From Acinetobacter albensis (GTDB lineage Bacteria; Pseudomonadota; Gammaproteobacteria; Pseudomonadales; Moraxellaceae): a stretch of DNA of 64,000 nt. Positions 8,795 to 17,889 of this stretch are shown one piece after another. Location of the stretch: assembly GCF_900095025.1 (NCBI RefSeq), contig NZ_FMBK01000002.1, forward strand, positions 124,001 to 188,000, read 5' to 3'. Each line of letters opens with the position of its first letter. Position 1 is the first letter of the stretch. The translations under genes and the position numbers were made by a program. The notes beneath the pieces were generated by a model that had not been told where the DNA came from, made no database searches, and saw nothing but the letters and a program-made list of their open reading frames with translations.

Positions 8795-10210
8795 TTACAC
8801 CTCTTCCTTGACAGTGTGTTGCTCGAAAGTCACATCTTGCATTTTTAAGGCTTTTTTGCTTAAGCCATTCAGCATTAAACGTTGCCATTGACCATGTTGA
8901 TTGACATATAAGCCTTCATGGGTAAATTCACGTCCAGTAATCACAGGTTTAATATCTAAATCCTGGGCATTTTGAGTGCTTCCATATTCCCAAGTATGAT
9001 GACCTCGTGAAATATCGCTCCAACGTTCAAGACGTGCTTGGAAACCTTTCTGTTGCTCACGGAATTCAACCAAATCATCTGGTGTACCTAAGCCCGATAC
9101 ATTAAAGAAATCTTCGAACTGACGAATACGATTACGACGTGCTTCTGCAGATTCGCCTTTTACCCCAATACACTGGCTAATCACTTCTGTTTTATTCCAA
9201 GCAACGGGACGGATAATACGTAATTGCGAGCTAATTTGATCCATAAAAAACAGACTAGGGTATAAGTTCAAGTTTCTTAAACGGTGCATGGCCCATTCTG
9301 CACGTTTTTCCCCGTATTTTTCTAAAAGGTAGGGCATGACCGTGCTATAACCCGGACGAACCGTTGGGTTTGGCATATCACTGAATAAAACACTATGACC
9401 ATTTTTAAAGCTGAACCAGCCATCATCTGTTGCGGAATCGCCAGCACCTAATTTACTGTAATCTAGTGTGTCAAGGTCTGCGCCTTTGTCGATATTGACT
9501 TGCTGACGATGCTGAACCGTAGACACGTAGTTATAGTGCACTGTGCTCACGTGGTAACCGTCTAAACCATTTTCGTTTTGGAGTTTCCAGTTTCCTGCAA
9601 AGGTATAAGCAGATTTACCTTGTAATACTTCAAGTTCACCTGTTGGAGACTGATCAACCATCAAATCAAGGAAGACTTTTGCATCGCCCAAGAAATCTTC
9701 TAAAGAATCTGTAGCTTGACTGTCTAAGCTTACAAACACGAAACCACGGTAGCTGGCGATACGACCTTGTTTAAGACCACGCGTCGTTTTATCAAAGTGT
9801 TCGCAATATTCACCTGGTGCTTTGACTTTGATCAGACGGCCATCAGATTTATAGGTCCATGCATGGAACGGGCAGGTGAATGTGGCTTGATTCCCTTTGC
9901 TAACACGCGTCAAGGTTGCACCACGGTGCTCACAGGCATTGACCATCGCGTGAAGTTCGCCATTATTGTCACGGCTTACGATCAGTGGTTGACGGCCAAT
10001 TTGAACAGTGACAAAATCATTATTTTTTGGAATTTCACTTTCGTGACAAGCATAAATCCAGACTTTTTCGAAAATTTGTTCCATCTCTAAATCAAATAAT
10101 TCAGTTTCAGTGAACATGTCACGGGCAATACGATAAACACCGTCATGTGGACGAAAATCGATACAATTTTTAATAAAATCTTGCCATTCAGTAATGCTGC
10201 GTGAGGTCAT
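8795..10210 (-). CDS. antA: anthranilate 1,2-dioxygenase large subunit
   Basis: Catalytic alpha subunit that converts anthranilate to catechol with release of CO2 and ammonia. It has 471 residues, the length I know for Acinetobacter AntA. The Rieske [2Fe-2S] motif is CEHRG (Cys93, His95) with CPFH (Cys113, His116). The mononuclear iron site is DGYHVSTVH with Asp218 bridging and His220 and His225 as ligands. It is the first gene of antABC-catA on the minus strand. Benzoate dioxygenase is the nearest alternative; the neighbouring catA and lack of a diol dehydrogenase favour anthranilate, whose product rearomatises without BenD. Confidence 0.93.
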   Translation of the reverse strand: MTSRSITEWQDFIKNCIDFRPHDGVYRIARDMFTETELFDLEMEQIFEKVWIYACHESEIPKNNDFVTVQIGRQPLIVSRDNNGELHAMVNACEHRGATLTRVSKGNQATFTCPFHAWTYKSDGRLIKVKAPGEYCEHFDKTTRGLKQGRIASYRGFVFVSLDSQATDSLEDFLGDAKVFLDLMVDQSPTGELEVLQGKSAYTFAGNWKLQNENGLDGYHVSTVHYNYVSTVQHRQQVNIDKGADLDTLDYSKLGAGDSATDDGWFSFKNGHSVLFSDMPNPTVRPGYSTVMPYLLEKYGEKRAEWAMHRLRNLNLYPSLFFMDQISSQLRIIRPVAWNKTEVISQCIGVKGESAEARRNRIRQFEDFFNVSGLGTPDDLVEFREQQKGFQARLERWSDISRGHHTWEYGSTQNAQDLDIKPVITGREFTHEGLYVNQHGQWQRLMLNGLSKKALKMQDVTFEQHTVKEEV

Positions 10211-10463
10211 GGTTTTAATCCTCTAGTCCATTAGGGTATTCCTCCATTGAACCGAAATTCAGCTTGAGCAGCTATCCGAATTCTCCTAATCTTTATCCAT
10301 TTTTTAGTGAATTAATTTTTTAGAGCAGGATGAATATCAGATTTGTACTTTTATTAAAAATTGATAAAAATAAATAATCTAATCATTTTCGTTCTGTTAA
10401 AACAAAAAAGCCTCATTTGAAAATGAGGCTTAATCAACAGAGTGAATTCTTGTCGAATTTATT
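10211..10463 (-). promoter_or_regulatory. antA upstream region with direct repeats
   Basis: This leader and promoter area of the ant operon holds CCGAAATTC at 10252-10260 and CCGAATTC at 10276-10283, 24 bases apart and 42-73 bases before the antA start. AraC-type activators commonly bind such direct repeats near the -35 box. I cannot place the promoter with confidence. Confidence 0.3.
10408..10431 (-). terminator. terminator of the pirin gene
   Basis: AAGCCTCATTT pairs with AAATGAGGCTT and is followed on the minus strand by a run of six T. It separates the pirin gene from the ant operon promoter. Confidence 0.85.
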
Positions 10464-11156
10464 TTAAGCTTTGGGTAAATCAAACCAAATCATTTGACTG
10501 TCTTCAAGTGCTTCAATTTGAGCAGCATCTTCAAAAGCAATTGCATCACCAGCCGACAAGATATGTTCTGCAATTTGGATTGAACCTGAGATCAAATGCA
10601 CATAATTAAGCGCTTGAGTCATTTCTACAGCTAATGCTTGTCCTTTCTCAATCACTGCACTTTTAACTTCAGCTTGTTGACGAATATGCATCAGCGCATT
10701 GGGATTGGGTCCTGCAATTACATGCCATTGATTGGGTTGTTCCTGAGGATCACATTTGACTTGCTGATAATTAGGTTCAGCATTACTTACATCGGGATGA
10801 ATCCAGATTTGCAACAAATGAACAGGAGCATCGCTATTATTGATTTCACTGTGTTTTACGCCTGTTCCGGCACTCATTAATTGCCATTCACCTGCAGGAA
10901 TATGACCTTCATTGCCCATGCTATCGCGATGTGAAATCGTTCCGTCTAACACACAGGTCAAAATTTCCATATTATCGTGTGCATGTGTGCCAAAGCCATT
11001 TTGGGCTGCAATCCGATCGTCATTAATGACCCGAAGTACACTCACGCCCATATAATTAGGATCATACCAACTACCAAATGAAAAGCTATGTTTTGAGTCA
11101 AGCCAGTCGATATTGACATGACCTCGGTTTTCACTGCGATGGATAAAAGCGTTCAT
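10464..11156 (-). CDS. pirin-family bicupin protein
   Basis: A 230-residue pirin/YhhW-like protein with two cupin barrels. The N-terminal cupin shows the metal-binding pattern HAHDNMEILTCVLDGTISHRDS (about residues 57-78) with histidines and a glutamate. Some members are iron-containing quercetin 2,3-dioxygenases; others are redox-sensitive co-regulators. The function of this one cannot be fixed from sequence. It has its own terminator before the ant operon, so it is probably a separate unit even though it points the same way. Confidence 0.85.
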   Translation of the reverse strand: MNAFIHRSENRGHVNIDWLDSKHSFSFGSWYDPNYMGVSVLRVINDDRIAAQNGFGTHAHDNMEILTCVLDGTISHRDSMGNEGHIPAGEWQLMSAGTGVKHSEINNSDAPVHLLQIWIHPDVSNAEPNYQQVKCDPQEQPNQWHVIAGPNPNALMHIRQQAEVKSAVIEKGQALAVEMTQALNYVHLISGSIQIAEHILSAGDAIAFEDAAQIEALEDSQMIWFDLPKA

Positions 11157-11282
11157 GGAGATTCCTTATATTTATTTCACTATAGAGCCATTTTAAGATT
11201 GTTGTTTTTATTTAAAAATAGATTAAAAGCAACAAATCATTCTATTAATGCAACGTATCAAAGAACCATGTTCATTGTTAAA

Positions 11283-11318
11283 AGTAAAACAGCCTGCATT
11301 TATGCAGGCTGTTTTACT
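11283..11318. terminator. terminator of the L,D-transpeptidase gene
   Basis: A 17-base inverted repeat (11283-11299 with 11302-11318) lies 23 bases after the gene's stop on the minus strand, with TTTTACTTTTAAC following. Confidence 0.75.
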
Positions 11319-11341
11319 AGGCTTAAAGTACTCAGTTCAGA

Positions 11342-12595
11342 TTATTCCAAGAACTTGACGGTCACGCCTGATTTAACTTTTTTGCCTAAATCGTTGGCAT
11401 CCCAGTTGGTTAAACGAATACAACCATGCGATGCTGTTTTAGAAATGGCTGAAGGATTTGGCGTACCATGAATACCAAATGATTTTTTGCTTAATCCAAT
11501 CCAGATATTACCTACAGGGCCATTCGGGCCAGGTGGTAAAGACAATGGTTTAGTATTTTTACCTTGAACAAAATTACTTGGAGAATAGCTATACCATGGG
11601 TTTGGCGCGACACCCGTTACCTTATAGGTTCCTGTTGGAGAGGGTGTGTCAGAACTACCAATAGTGGCAGGGAATGAGCCAATCATTTGGTTGCGACTGT
11701 TAAACAAATACAGTTGTTTTGCACCTTTGTGCGCCACAATGAGATGAATATCTTCAGGAACTTCATTACGAATATTGGCTACGACCAGTTTCTCACCGGC
11801 TTTTTTGAACGTTGCTTTTGGATTTAACTTTTTCAAAAAGTCTTCATCCATGTGGAACTTTTCACTGAGCATCTCAGTCACACGTGTGTAATACAAGCCT
11901 TTCATTTTAGCCTGTAACGCGTAATCGTGTGGAATAGAGGCAGCATACGGGCCTTTCAGATCTGCTTCAGTGATCGTATATTCAACAAATGCTGGTTTAG
12001 ACCCTTGCTTAGCAAGAAGTGCATCCCAAGTTTCTTGGGTTAATGTACCTGTTGGTTTTAAACCGTTCATTTGTTGGAACGAAGCAATCGCCTTAAGCGT
12101 ATTTTTACCGCTTGAACCATCAATCGCGCCTGGAGAAGCATGGGCATTATTTAACATGACATGCGCACGTGCATAAGCTGGAAATTGCCCTTTTCCAATG
12201 TCTTCATACCATTCAGCATTGTTGATGCCATCAAGCGTCCATGCCGCTTTAGCCGCACCAGTATTTGTGCTTTTTACTGCTGTAGTGGTTGGTGTCGCTG
12301 ATGTTGAAGCTGTGCCAATAGCCGCACTATTGTCTTCAGCGTTCTCAAGTTCTTGTAAAGTTTTTGAGGCCTTATTCAAGTCTTGCTGTTCTTGTTGTGT
12401 AATTTGGCTTTCACCCGTGGTTTTAGCACTTGAGGCTGCTTCAGTGGCAAGTGGATCAATAGGATCTTGCACTGCAGTATCTGTAATCTTAGTAAGATTC
12501 AAGGGTTGTTCAGCAGTGGATGCGGCAAATGCTGTACCCGCAAAAATACAACTTAAACTCATAGCGAGTAATGTGCGAACGAACATGTGATTCAA
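11342..12595 (-). CDS. L,D-transpeptidase (YkuD family) with peptidoglycan-binding domain
   Basis: Periplasmic enzyme that forms 3-3 peptidoglycan crosslinks or attaches proteins or amino acids to stem peptides. The protein has 417 residues. A signal peptide (about 1-24, ending AFAA) is followed by an Ala/Thr-rich linker to about 115, a PG_binding_1 domain (about 140-190, with GSSGKNTLKAIASFQ), and a C-terminal YkuD domain. The catalytic motif is HGT…SHGCIRL with nucleophile Cys392. Acinetobacter has several YkuD enzymes; I do not assign a symbol. Confidence 0.93.
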   Translation of the reverse strand: MNHMFVRTLLAMSLSCIFAGTAFAASTAEQPLNLTKITDTAVQDPIDPLATEAASSAKTTGESQITQQEQQDLNKASKTLQELENAEDNSAAIGTASTSATPTTTAVKSTNTGAAKAAWTLDGINNAEWYEDIGKGQFPAYARAHVMLNNAHASPGAIDGSSGKNTLKAIASFQQMNGLKPTGTLTQETWDALLAKQGSKPAFVEYTITEADLKGPYAASIPHDYALQAKMKGLYYTRVTEMLSEKFHMDEDFLKKLNPKATFKKAGEKLVVANIRNEVPEDIHLIVAHKGAKQLYLFNSRNQMIGSFPATIGSSDTPSPTGTYKVTGVAPNPWYSYSPSNFVQGKNTKPLSLPPGPNGPVGNIWIGLSKKSFGIHGTPNPSAISKTASHGCIRLTNWDANDLGKKVKSGVTVKFLE

Positions 12596-12744
12596 CCTTA
12601 AGAATTATTCATTAACATGGTGATAAAACAACATAAGTATTGCAGAAAAAATGAGGAGATGCAGTAGTTGTTTTGTTTAAAACTGATTTTAGAAGGAACT
12701 GTATAACGTTTTAAATACGCGAGAAGTTATTAAATATGCAGCCT

Positions 12745-12756
12745 TTTTGCTATGAT
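12745..12756 (+). promoter_or_regulatory. candidate extended -10 promoter for hemE
   Basis: TTGCTATGAT (TATGAT at 12751-12756 with an upstream TG) lies 33 bases before the hemE start. The -35 match is poor, which is common for extended -10 promoters. Confidence 0.35.
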
Positions 12757-12788
12757 GGGCCAGAGATTTAAAATGAGATGGGAAGTAA

Positions 12789-13859
12789 ATGACGGCGCTA
12801 AAAAATGATCGTTTTCTACGGGCCTTATTACGCGAGCCAGTAGATACCACACCAGTTTGGATGATGCGTCAAGCAGGACGTTATTTGCCAGAATATCGTG
12901 CAATGCGAGCCCAAGCAGGGGATTTTCTGTCTTTATGTAAAAATAATGATTTTGCTTGTGAAGTTACTCTGCAACCTTTACGCCGTTATGATCTAGATGC
13001 TGCCATTCTATTTTCAGATATTTTAACCATTCCTGATGCTTTGGGCTTAGGTTTATATTTTGAAGCTGGAGAAGGCCCCAAATTTCATAAGACCATTCGT
13101 ACAGAACACGATGTCGTCAATTTACCTAATTTTAATGCGAAATCTGATTTAGATTATGTCATGAATGCCGTGACGACTATTCGTTCGGCTTTGGGTGGAC
13201 AGGTTCCGTTGATTGGATTTTCTGGTAGTCCTTGGACACTGGCTACTTACATGATTGAGGGTGGTTCGAGTAAAGATTTTCGCTACACTAAAAATATGAT
13301 GTATGCGCAGCCTGAAGTTTTACATGCTTTGCTTGATCGTTTAGCTATAGCAGTTATTGATTATTTAAATGCACAAATTGAAGCGGGCGCACAAGCAGTA
13401 CAGATTTTTGACAGTTGGGGAGGAGCACTTGCCCACCGTGAATACATCGAATTTTCCCTCAATTATATGCAGAAAATTGTTGCTGGTTTAAAACGTGAAC
13501 ATGAAGGTCGCAAAGTTCCCGTTATTTTATTTACCAAAGGTGGCGGGCAGTGGTTAGAACCGATGATTGCGACGGGTGCGGATGCCTTTGGTTTAGACTG
13601 GACTACACCGCTTAATGTTGCACGTCAAACCGTAAATGGTCGGGCGGCAATTCAAGGTAATTTAGATCCTGCCACTTTGTACGGAACACCTGCCTCCATT
13701 GCTAAAGCCACCAAAGCCATGCTGGATGATGCCTATGCCAATGGTGAGAAAACAGGATATATCGCTAACTTGGGACATGGAATTACCCAGTGGGTCGATC
13801 CTGCAAATCCTAAAGCGTTTATTGATACTGTGCACGAATATAGTGCCAAATATTTTTAA
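12789..13859 (+). CDS. hemE: uroporphyrinogen decarboxylase
   Basis: Cytosolic haem-pathway enzyme that removes four carboxyl groups from uroporphyrinogen III to give coproporphyrinogen III. The 356-residue length is normal. The N-terminal signature [16 protein letters not shown] (about 22-37) and the [13 protein letters not shown] segment carrying the catalytic Asp (near 75-90) are present. The start has GGGAAG upstream. The downstream DUF817 gene begins 33 bases later and is probably cotranscribed. Confidence 0.97.
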   Translation: MTALKNDRFLRALLREPVDTTPVWMMRQAGRYLPEYRAMRAQAGDFLSLCKNNDFACEVTLQPLRRYDLDAAILFSDILTIPDALGLGLYFEAGEGPKFHKTIRTEHDVVNLPNFNAKSDLDYVMNAVTTIRSALGGQVPLIGFSGSPWTLATYMIEGGSSKDFRYTKNMMYAQPEVLHALLDRLAIAVIDYLNAQIEAGAQAVQIFDSWGGALAHREYIEFSLNYMQKIVAGLKREHEGRKVPVILFTKGGGQWLEPMIATGADAFGLDWTTPLNVARQTVNGRAAIQGNLDPATLYGTPASIAKATKAMLDDAYANGEKTGYIANLGHGITQWVDPANPKAFIDTVHEYSAKYF

Positions 13860-13892
13860 GAATGTGTATCAATTCATCTTTAGGGCTACACC

Positions 13893-14708
13893 GTGATTAA
13901 CATTTTTAAATCATGTTTTGAATTTTCATTTAAGGCAGCTTCGGCTGCCTTATTTGGAATTTTACTGCTCATCGCTTTTGCACTAACTGCATCTATGGGG
14001 GGGCAAGAATTTTACGGCTTTTTTCGTTATGACTATTTATTATTTTACGCGCTTAGCATTCAAGTTTGTCTTATTTATTTAAAATTGGAGTCTTGGGCTG
14101 AAGCCAAGGTCATCGCTTTGTTTCATATTATGGCGATGGTGATGGAAATTTTTCTGACTCATCCGCACATTGCTTCATGGCAATATCCACAACCTGCTGT
14201 ATTAAAAATCATGACTGTGCCCTTATTTGCAGGATTTATGTATTCAGCGGTGGGAAGTTTTTTTGCACGATCCTTAAAGCTTTATCAGGTTTCATTTGAA
14301 AAATTACCCAGTTTTTTAAATATGATATGTTTGGCTGTATTCTCCTATCTTAATTTTATGAGTAAGTTTTTTATTCCAGATGTGCGTGTTTTGCTGTTTG
14401 TATGGAGCATTATTATTTTTTGGAAAACTAAAATTCACTTTAGATTACAACAGTATGACATCAAACTCCCTGTTTTACCAATATTGGGTATTTTGGCATT
14501 TATCATTTGGATTGCAGAAAATATCAGTACATTTTATCAAATTTGGCTTTACCCCAGTCAAGTGGATGCTTGGCATATGGTGGGTTGGGGAAAACTGGGT
14601 TCGTGGTATTTACTCCTTCTTTTAAGCTTAGTATTGGTGTTGAAAATTTTAGGCAATCGAACTCAAAATGGAAACTGGACGTTAAAAAATAATGATTTGA
14701 AATCATAA
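13893..14708 (+). CDS. DUF817 integral membrane protein
   Basis: A 271-residue inner-membrane protein with about eight hydrophobic helices. It fits the DUF817 family pattern: RYDYLLFYALSIQV, LFHIMAMVMEIFLTH, and the PLFAGFMYSAVGSF segment near residues 105-120. GTG at 13893 is the first usable start after hemE. The family has no established function that I know of. Its position directly after hemE suggests shared transcription; whether it has any link to haem metabolism is unknown. Confidence 0.8.
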   Translation: MINIFKSCFEFSFKAASAALFGILLLIAFALTASMGGQEFYGFFRYDYLLFYALSIQVCLIYLKLESWAEAKVIALFHIMAMVMEIFLTHPHIASWQYPQPAVLKIMTVPLFAGFMYSAVGSFFARSLKLYQVSFEKLPSFLNMICLAVFSYLNFMSKFFIPDVRVLLFVWSIIIFWKTKIHFRLQQYDIKLPVLPILGILAFIIWIAENISTFYQIWLYPSQVDAWHMVGWGKLGSWYLLLLLSLVLVLKILGNRTQNGNWTLKNNDLKS

Positions 14709-14844
14709 AATAAGGCCTAGATAACTTTAATATAAATTGTTTTGCGTTATGCACCAGATGTCGTTATCTTTAAGCAGTGTAATAAAAGTTACACAATAGT
14801 GAATAATTAAAAAACACACGGATAATAAACTCTGGAGTATAGCC

Positions 14845-15315
14845 ATGTTAAAAAAATTAGCTTTAGTTGCAGTCGTCGCACTAGGTTCTAGCGCTGCATT
14901 TGCAGATCGAGATGTTGGCTGTGGTATTGGTTCTCAAGTGTGGGCAGGTCAGTCTGGTAAAGTGCCTAAAATTCTTGCTGCGACCACCAATGGACTTTTT
15001 GCAAATCAATTATTCGGTATTACGTTTGGTACACTTGGCTGTAGCGGCACCGGTACTGTTACGGCTCAAGCCGTGACATTTACCAATGAAAATGCTGAAT
15101 CTTTGGCACGTGACATGGCGGTGGGTCAAGGTGAAAGCCTCAATGTTTTGGCTGAATTACTGAACATTAAATCTGAAGATAAAGCACGATTCTTTGCGGT
15201 GTCTAAACAAAATTTCTCTGAAATTTATTCAGCAGATAACCAAGACTCTTTACAAGTTTTAGCCTCTTTACAAGCGGTCATGGCACAAGATGCTGTGCTT
15301 AAAGCCTACGTATAA
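14845..15315 (+). CDS. DUF3015 secreted protein
   Basis: A 156-residue exported protein with a clean signal peptide (MLKKLALVAVVALGSSAAFA, cleavage after AFA near 20). The mature N-terminus is short and Gly/Cys-containing (DVGCGIGSQVW), with a second Cys near residue 68 (FGTLGCSGTG), so a disulfide is possible. This matches the DUF3015 family, whose members are periplasmic or outer-membrane associated and of unknown function. It is followed 73 bases later by a DUF4105 envelope protein, with a terminator between them. Confidence 0.85.
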   Translation: MLKKLALVAVVALGSSAAFADRDVGCGIGSQVWAGQSGKVPKILAATTNGLFANQLFGITFGTLGCSGTGTVTAQAVTFTNENAESLARDMAVGQGESLNVLAELLNIKSEDKARFFAVSKQNFSEIYSADNQDSLQVLASLQAVMAQDAVLKAYV

Positions 15316-15324
15316 TTTTTTATT

Positions 15325-15353
15325 AAAAACCCTGTCACATTGATGGGGTTTTT
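15325..15353 (+). terminator. terminator after the DUF3015 gene
   Basis: AAAAACCC (15325-15332) pairs with GGGTTTTT (15346-15353). It lies between the DUF3015 and DUF4105 genes and may let only part of the transcripts read through. Confidence 0.65.
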
Positions 15354-15388
15354 CTCACTTTTTTCTGCATGATAAATATAAGATTTAC

Positions 15389-17275
15389 ATGAAACTAATC
15401 GCGTTATTTTTTGCTTTAATTTCTTGCACTGTTGCCTATTCAGCAACTCCCGTAAAAAGTGCTCAATTTTATTTAGAACGTGCTGAACAGCATAAACTAG
15501 AACAAGATGTGACTTGGCAAAGGCTGATGTATGCCGACGAAAAAAATCACAGTGAAGTGACATATTCAGGCTATTTTATTGCACCTGAAGGAAAAACCAA
15601 TTTAAAACAAGAATTACAAGCCAATATTCAAGCTTTGTTTGAAACAGCGGTGCCAAATCAATCCATCCGTTGTCGTTTTCCAGCCCGAAGTCAATGGTTA
15701 ATACAGCAGCTGAATATTCCAAAACAGGCACTGGCTCAGGTGGACTGCCCAGAATTGGATGATTGGATAGGGCAAATTAAACCCTATAAAGCGACCCTGA
15801 TTTATGCAACAGACTTTATGGGAAATCCAAGCTCTATGTTTGGGCACACTTTATTGCGACTAGATCCTAAAGACCAAAAACAACTGAATTTAGTCTCTTA
15901 TGCAGTAAATTATGCAGCAACTGTAACAGGGGAAGATGGTTGGTCTTTTGCGTGGAATGGTTTAACAGGACAGTACCCAGGTGAATATTCACTTATGCCA
16001 TACTATCGTAAAGTCAAAGAATATGGAGATTTAGAAAGTCGCGATTTATGGGAATATGAATTAAATTTAAGTCCAAAAGAAACCCGATTTTTGGTTGAAC
16101 ATATCTGGGAAATGAAACATGTAAATTTTCCTTATTATTTCGTCAGTGATAATTGTGCTTACCGCTTATTGGGATTAATTGATTTGGTCCGTCCTATGCT
16201 CAATTTAAAACAACAATTTAAAGTTGCTGCAATTCCTGTAGAAACCATTAAAGCGATTGAACAGGAAGGTTTAGTTAAAGAAACAGTGTATCGCCCCGCT
16301 TTAGAAACTCAATTATTGTCACAAGCAAGACAACATGGTCACTCTTTGGCAAAAGTGGCGCATACCTTGGCTTTTGTTGACGTAGATCAGATGCCTATTC
16401 TATTGCAAAAATATTCGGAATTAGATCGAGCTAAAATTTTAGAAATGGCCTATGACGATTTATATTTACAATTTACAGGACGTCACGTTGAAGCCAGTGT
16501 TGCACAACCTCGTTTACGGCAATTACTGAGTTTACGCAGTCAAATTGAGCTGGAAAAACAACGCCAACCGCCAATTCAACCGAAAGTAGATCCAACCCAA
16601 GCGCATGATGCACGCCATTTTTCTGTAAATATGGGAGAAGTGCAAGGTCGAAAAGTGATCGAAATAGAGCATCGTCAGGCTTATCATGACTTGCTTGATC
16701 CACAGGGTGGCTTTCGTACAGGAACACAATTATTATTTTGGGATGGTGCAATTCAATATCGTGAAGACGAATTTAAATTAGAGCATTTCGATTTTCTTGC
16801 AGTTAACTCTTACAATCCCCTCACACCCTTTAAAACGCCACTGAGTTGGGGCTTTAATTTGGGCTGGCAGCAAGAAGCTTTAAACCAAAATGGACAATTT
16901 AGTGAAGATGAGCAACATGGGGTTGCCAATTTAAATGTGCAAATGGGCTATAGCGCTGCTGATCAACAGCGTGAACATGTATGTTATGCCCAAATACAGA
17001 ATCATCTACAAATAGGTAAAGCACTAGATAAAGGTTGGCGAATGGGTTTAGGGCCGACCTTCGGTTGCCAAAATATTTGGACAGATCAAATCAATAGTTT
17101 GGTACAAGTGGAACTGCCTTATTGGCATGACAGCCATCAATGGCAATTTAAATTGAATACTCAAATACAGTATGTATTGAATAATCAAAATGCAATCCGT
17201 TTAAATTGGCAATTCCAGCAACAAGCACATCAAGACTGGACTAAAACCAGTTTAGGCTATGTACACTTTTTTTAG
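15389..17275 (+). CDS. DUF4105 (Lnb N-terminal-like) envelope protein with C-terminal barrel-like region
   Basis: A 628-residue exported protein with a signal peptide of about 19 residues. The central DUF4105 domain (about 130-280) shows SSMFGHTLLRLD with His153 and FVSDNCAYRLLG with Cys256. Such a His/Cys pair is what a papain-like hydrolase or acyltransferase would use. DUF4105 is related to the periplasmic part of the Lnb lipoprotein N-acyltransferases. The C-terminal roughly 200 residues alternate polar and apolar residues and end in aromatic Phe-Phe, as in outer-membrane beta-barrels. Substrate and reaction are unknown. Confidence 0.82.
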   Translation: MKLIALFFALISCTVAYSATPVKSAQFYLERAEQHKLEQDVTWQRLMYADEKNHSEVTYSGYFIAPEGKTNLKQELQANIQALFETAVPNQSIRCRFPARSQWLIQQLNIPKQALAQVDCPELDDWIGQIKPYKATLIYATDFMGNPSSMFGHTLLRLDPKDQKQLNLVSYAVNYAATVTGEDGWSFAWNGLTGQYPGEYSLMPYYRKVKEYGDLESRDLWEYELNLSPKETRFLVEHIWEMKHVNFPYYFVSDNCAYRLLGLIDLVRPMLNLKQQFKVAAIPVETIKAIEQEGLVKETVYRPALETQLLSQARQHGHSLAKVAHTLAFVDVDQMPILLQKYSELDRAKILEMAYDDLYLQFTGRHVEASVAQPRLRQLLSLRSQIELEKQRQPPIQPKVDPTQAHDARHFSVNMGEVQGRKVIEIEHRQAYHDLLDPQGGFRTGTQLLFWDGAIQYREDEFKLEHFDFLAVNSYNPLTPFKTPLSWGFNLGWQQEALNQNGQFSEDEQHGVANLNVQMGYSAADQQREHVCYAQIQNHLQIGKALDKGWRMGLGPTFGCQNIWTDQINSLVQVELPYWHDSHQWQFKLNTQIQYVLNNQNAIRLNWQFQQQAHQDWTKTSLGYVHFF

Positions 17276-17406
17276 TTGGAACGGTATGATAAGAGAAAAT
17301 AAGGAATTTAAAAATCATAGGTTTTATTGATTGGCTATTTTAGTTGTTTAGATTTTTTTGAAAATAGTGGGATTGATAGCATTGTATTTTTCATTTAAAT
17401 AAAATT

Positions 17407-17431
17407 AAGCCCTGATCTTAAATCAGAGCTT
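17407..17431 (-). terminator. terminator of the Lys-rich protein gene
   Basis: A ten-base inverted repeat with one mismatch (17407-17416 with 17422-17431) lies just past the stop on the minus strand, followed by TTAATTTTATTT. Confidence 0.5.
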
Positions 17432-17442
17432 AAAGAACGCCA

Positions 17443-17889
17443 TCATTTAGTTTTATTTCTTAGATGTCGTTTTTTTGATTTCTCTTTGCTTGGTTTATCC
17501 TTTGATTTTGAATCTTCGGATTTAGAAGACGGCGAACTAGACTTTGAAGTAGAGTCTTTGGTTTTACTCTGCTTGTTCTTCTGATCCTTGGTCTTGGCAC
17601 TTTTCGTTTTAGTGTCTTTATCTTTAGTTTTTAAATCCTTGGCTTTAGTGTCTTTAGCCTTGGACGTTAAATCTTTACTCTTTATGTCTTTCGCTTTTGA
17701 GTCTTTGGTCTTGGTTTTAGATTGAGTTTTCGTTTTAGACGGAGTGTCTTTGCCTTTGGCATTCTTACTTTTAGATTGCGATTTTGAGCTTTTCGTGTCC
17801 TGAGCATTGGTTTTTTTAACTGAAGTTTTGGACTTTAGTTCTTGATCTGGAGTTGCTGCTGCTGCATCTTTTTTCTTTGTAGTTGCCAT
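17443..17889 (-). CDS. lysine-rich low-complexity repeat protein
   Basis: A 148-residue, almost wholly disordered protein. By my count about 48 residues are lysine, the rest mainly Ser, Thr, Asp and Ala, in short degenerate units such as TKAKD, SKAKD, LKTKD and SKTKD. It lacks a signal peptide and hydrophobic segments. The C-terminal end (SKKRHLRNKTK) is strongly basic. The composition recalls histone H1-like bacterial proteins, so nucleic-acid binding is plausible but not shown. The gene stands alone, with GGAAT before the ATG and its own terminator-like hairpin. Confidence 0.7.
   Translation of the reverse strand: MATTKKKDAAAATPDQELKSKTSVKKTNAQDTKSSKSQSKSKNAKGKDTPSKTKTQSKTKTKDSKAKDIKSKDLTSKAKDTKAKDLKTKDKDTKTKSAKTKDQKNKQSKTKDSTSKSSSPSSKSEDSKSKDKPSKEKSKKRHLRNKTK

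Noticed and set aside
8301..8888. Longer antB start at 8888
   Set aside because: It would overlap antA by about 94 bases, while ATG 8792 has a proper ribosome site and fits family length.
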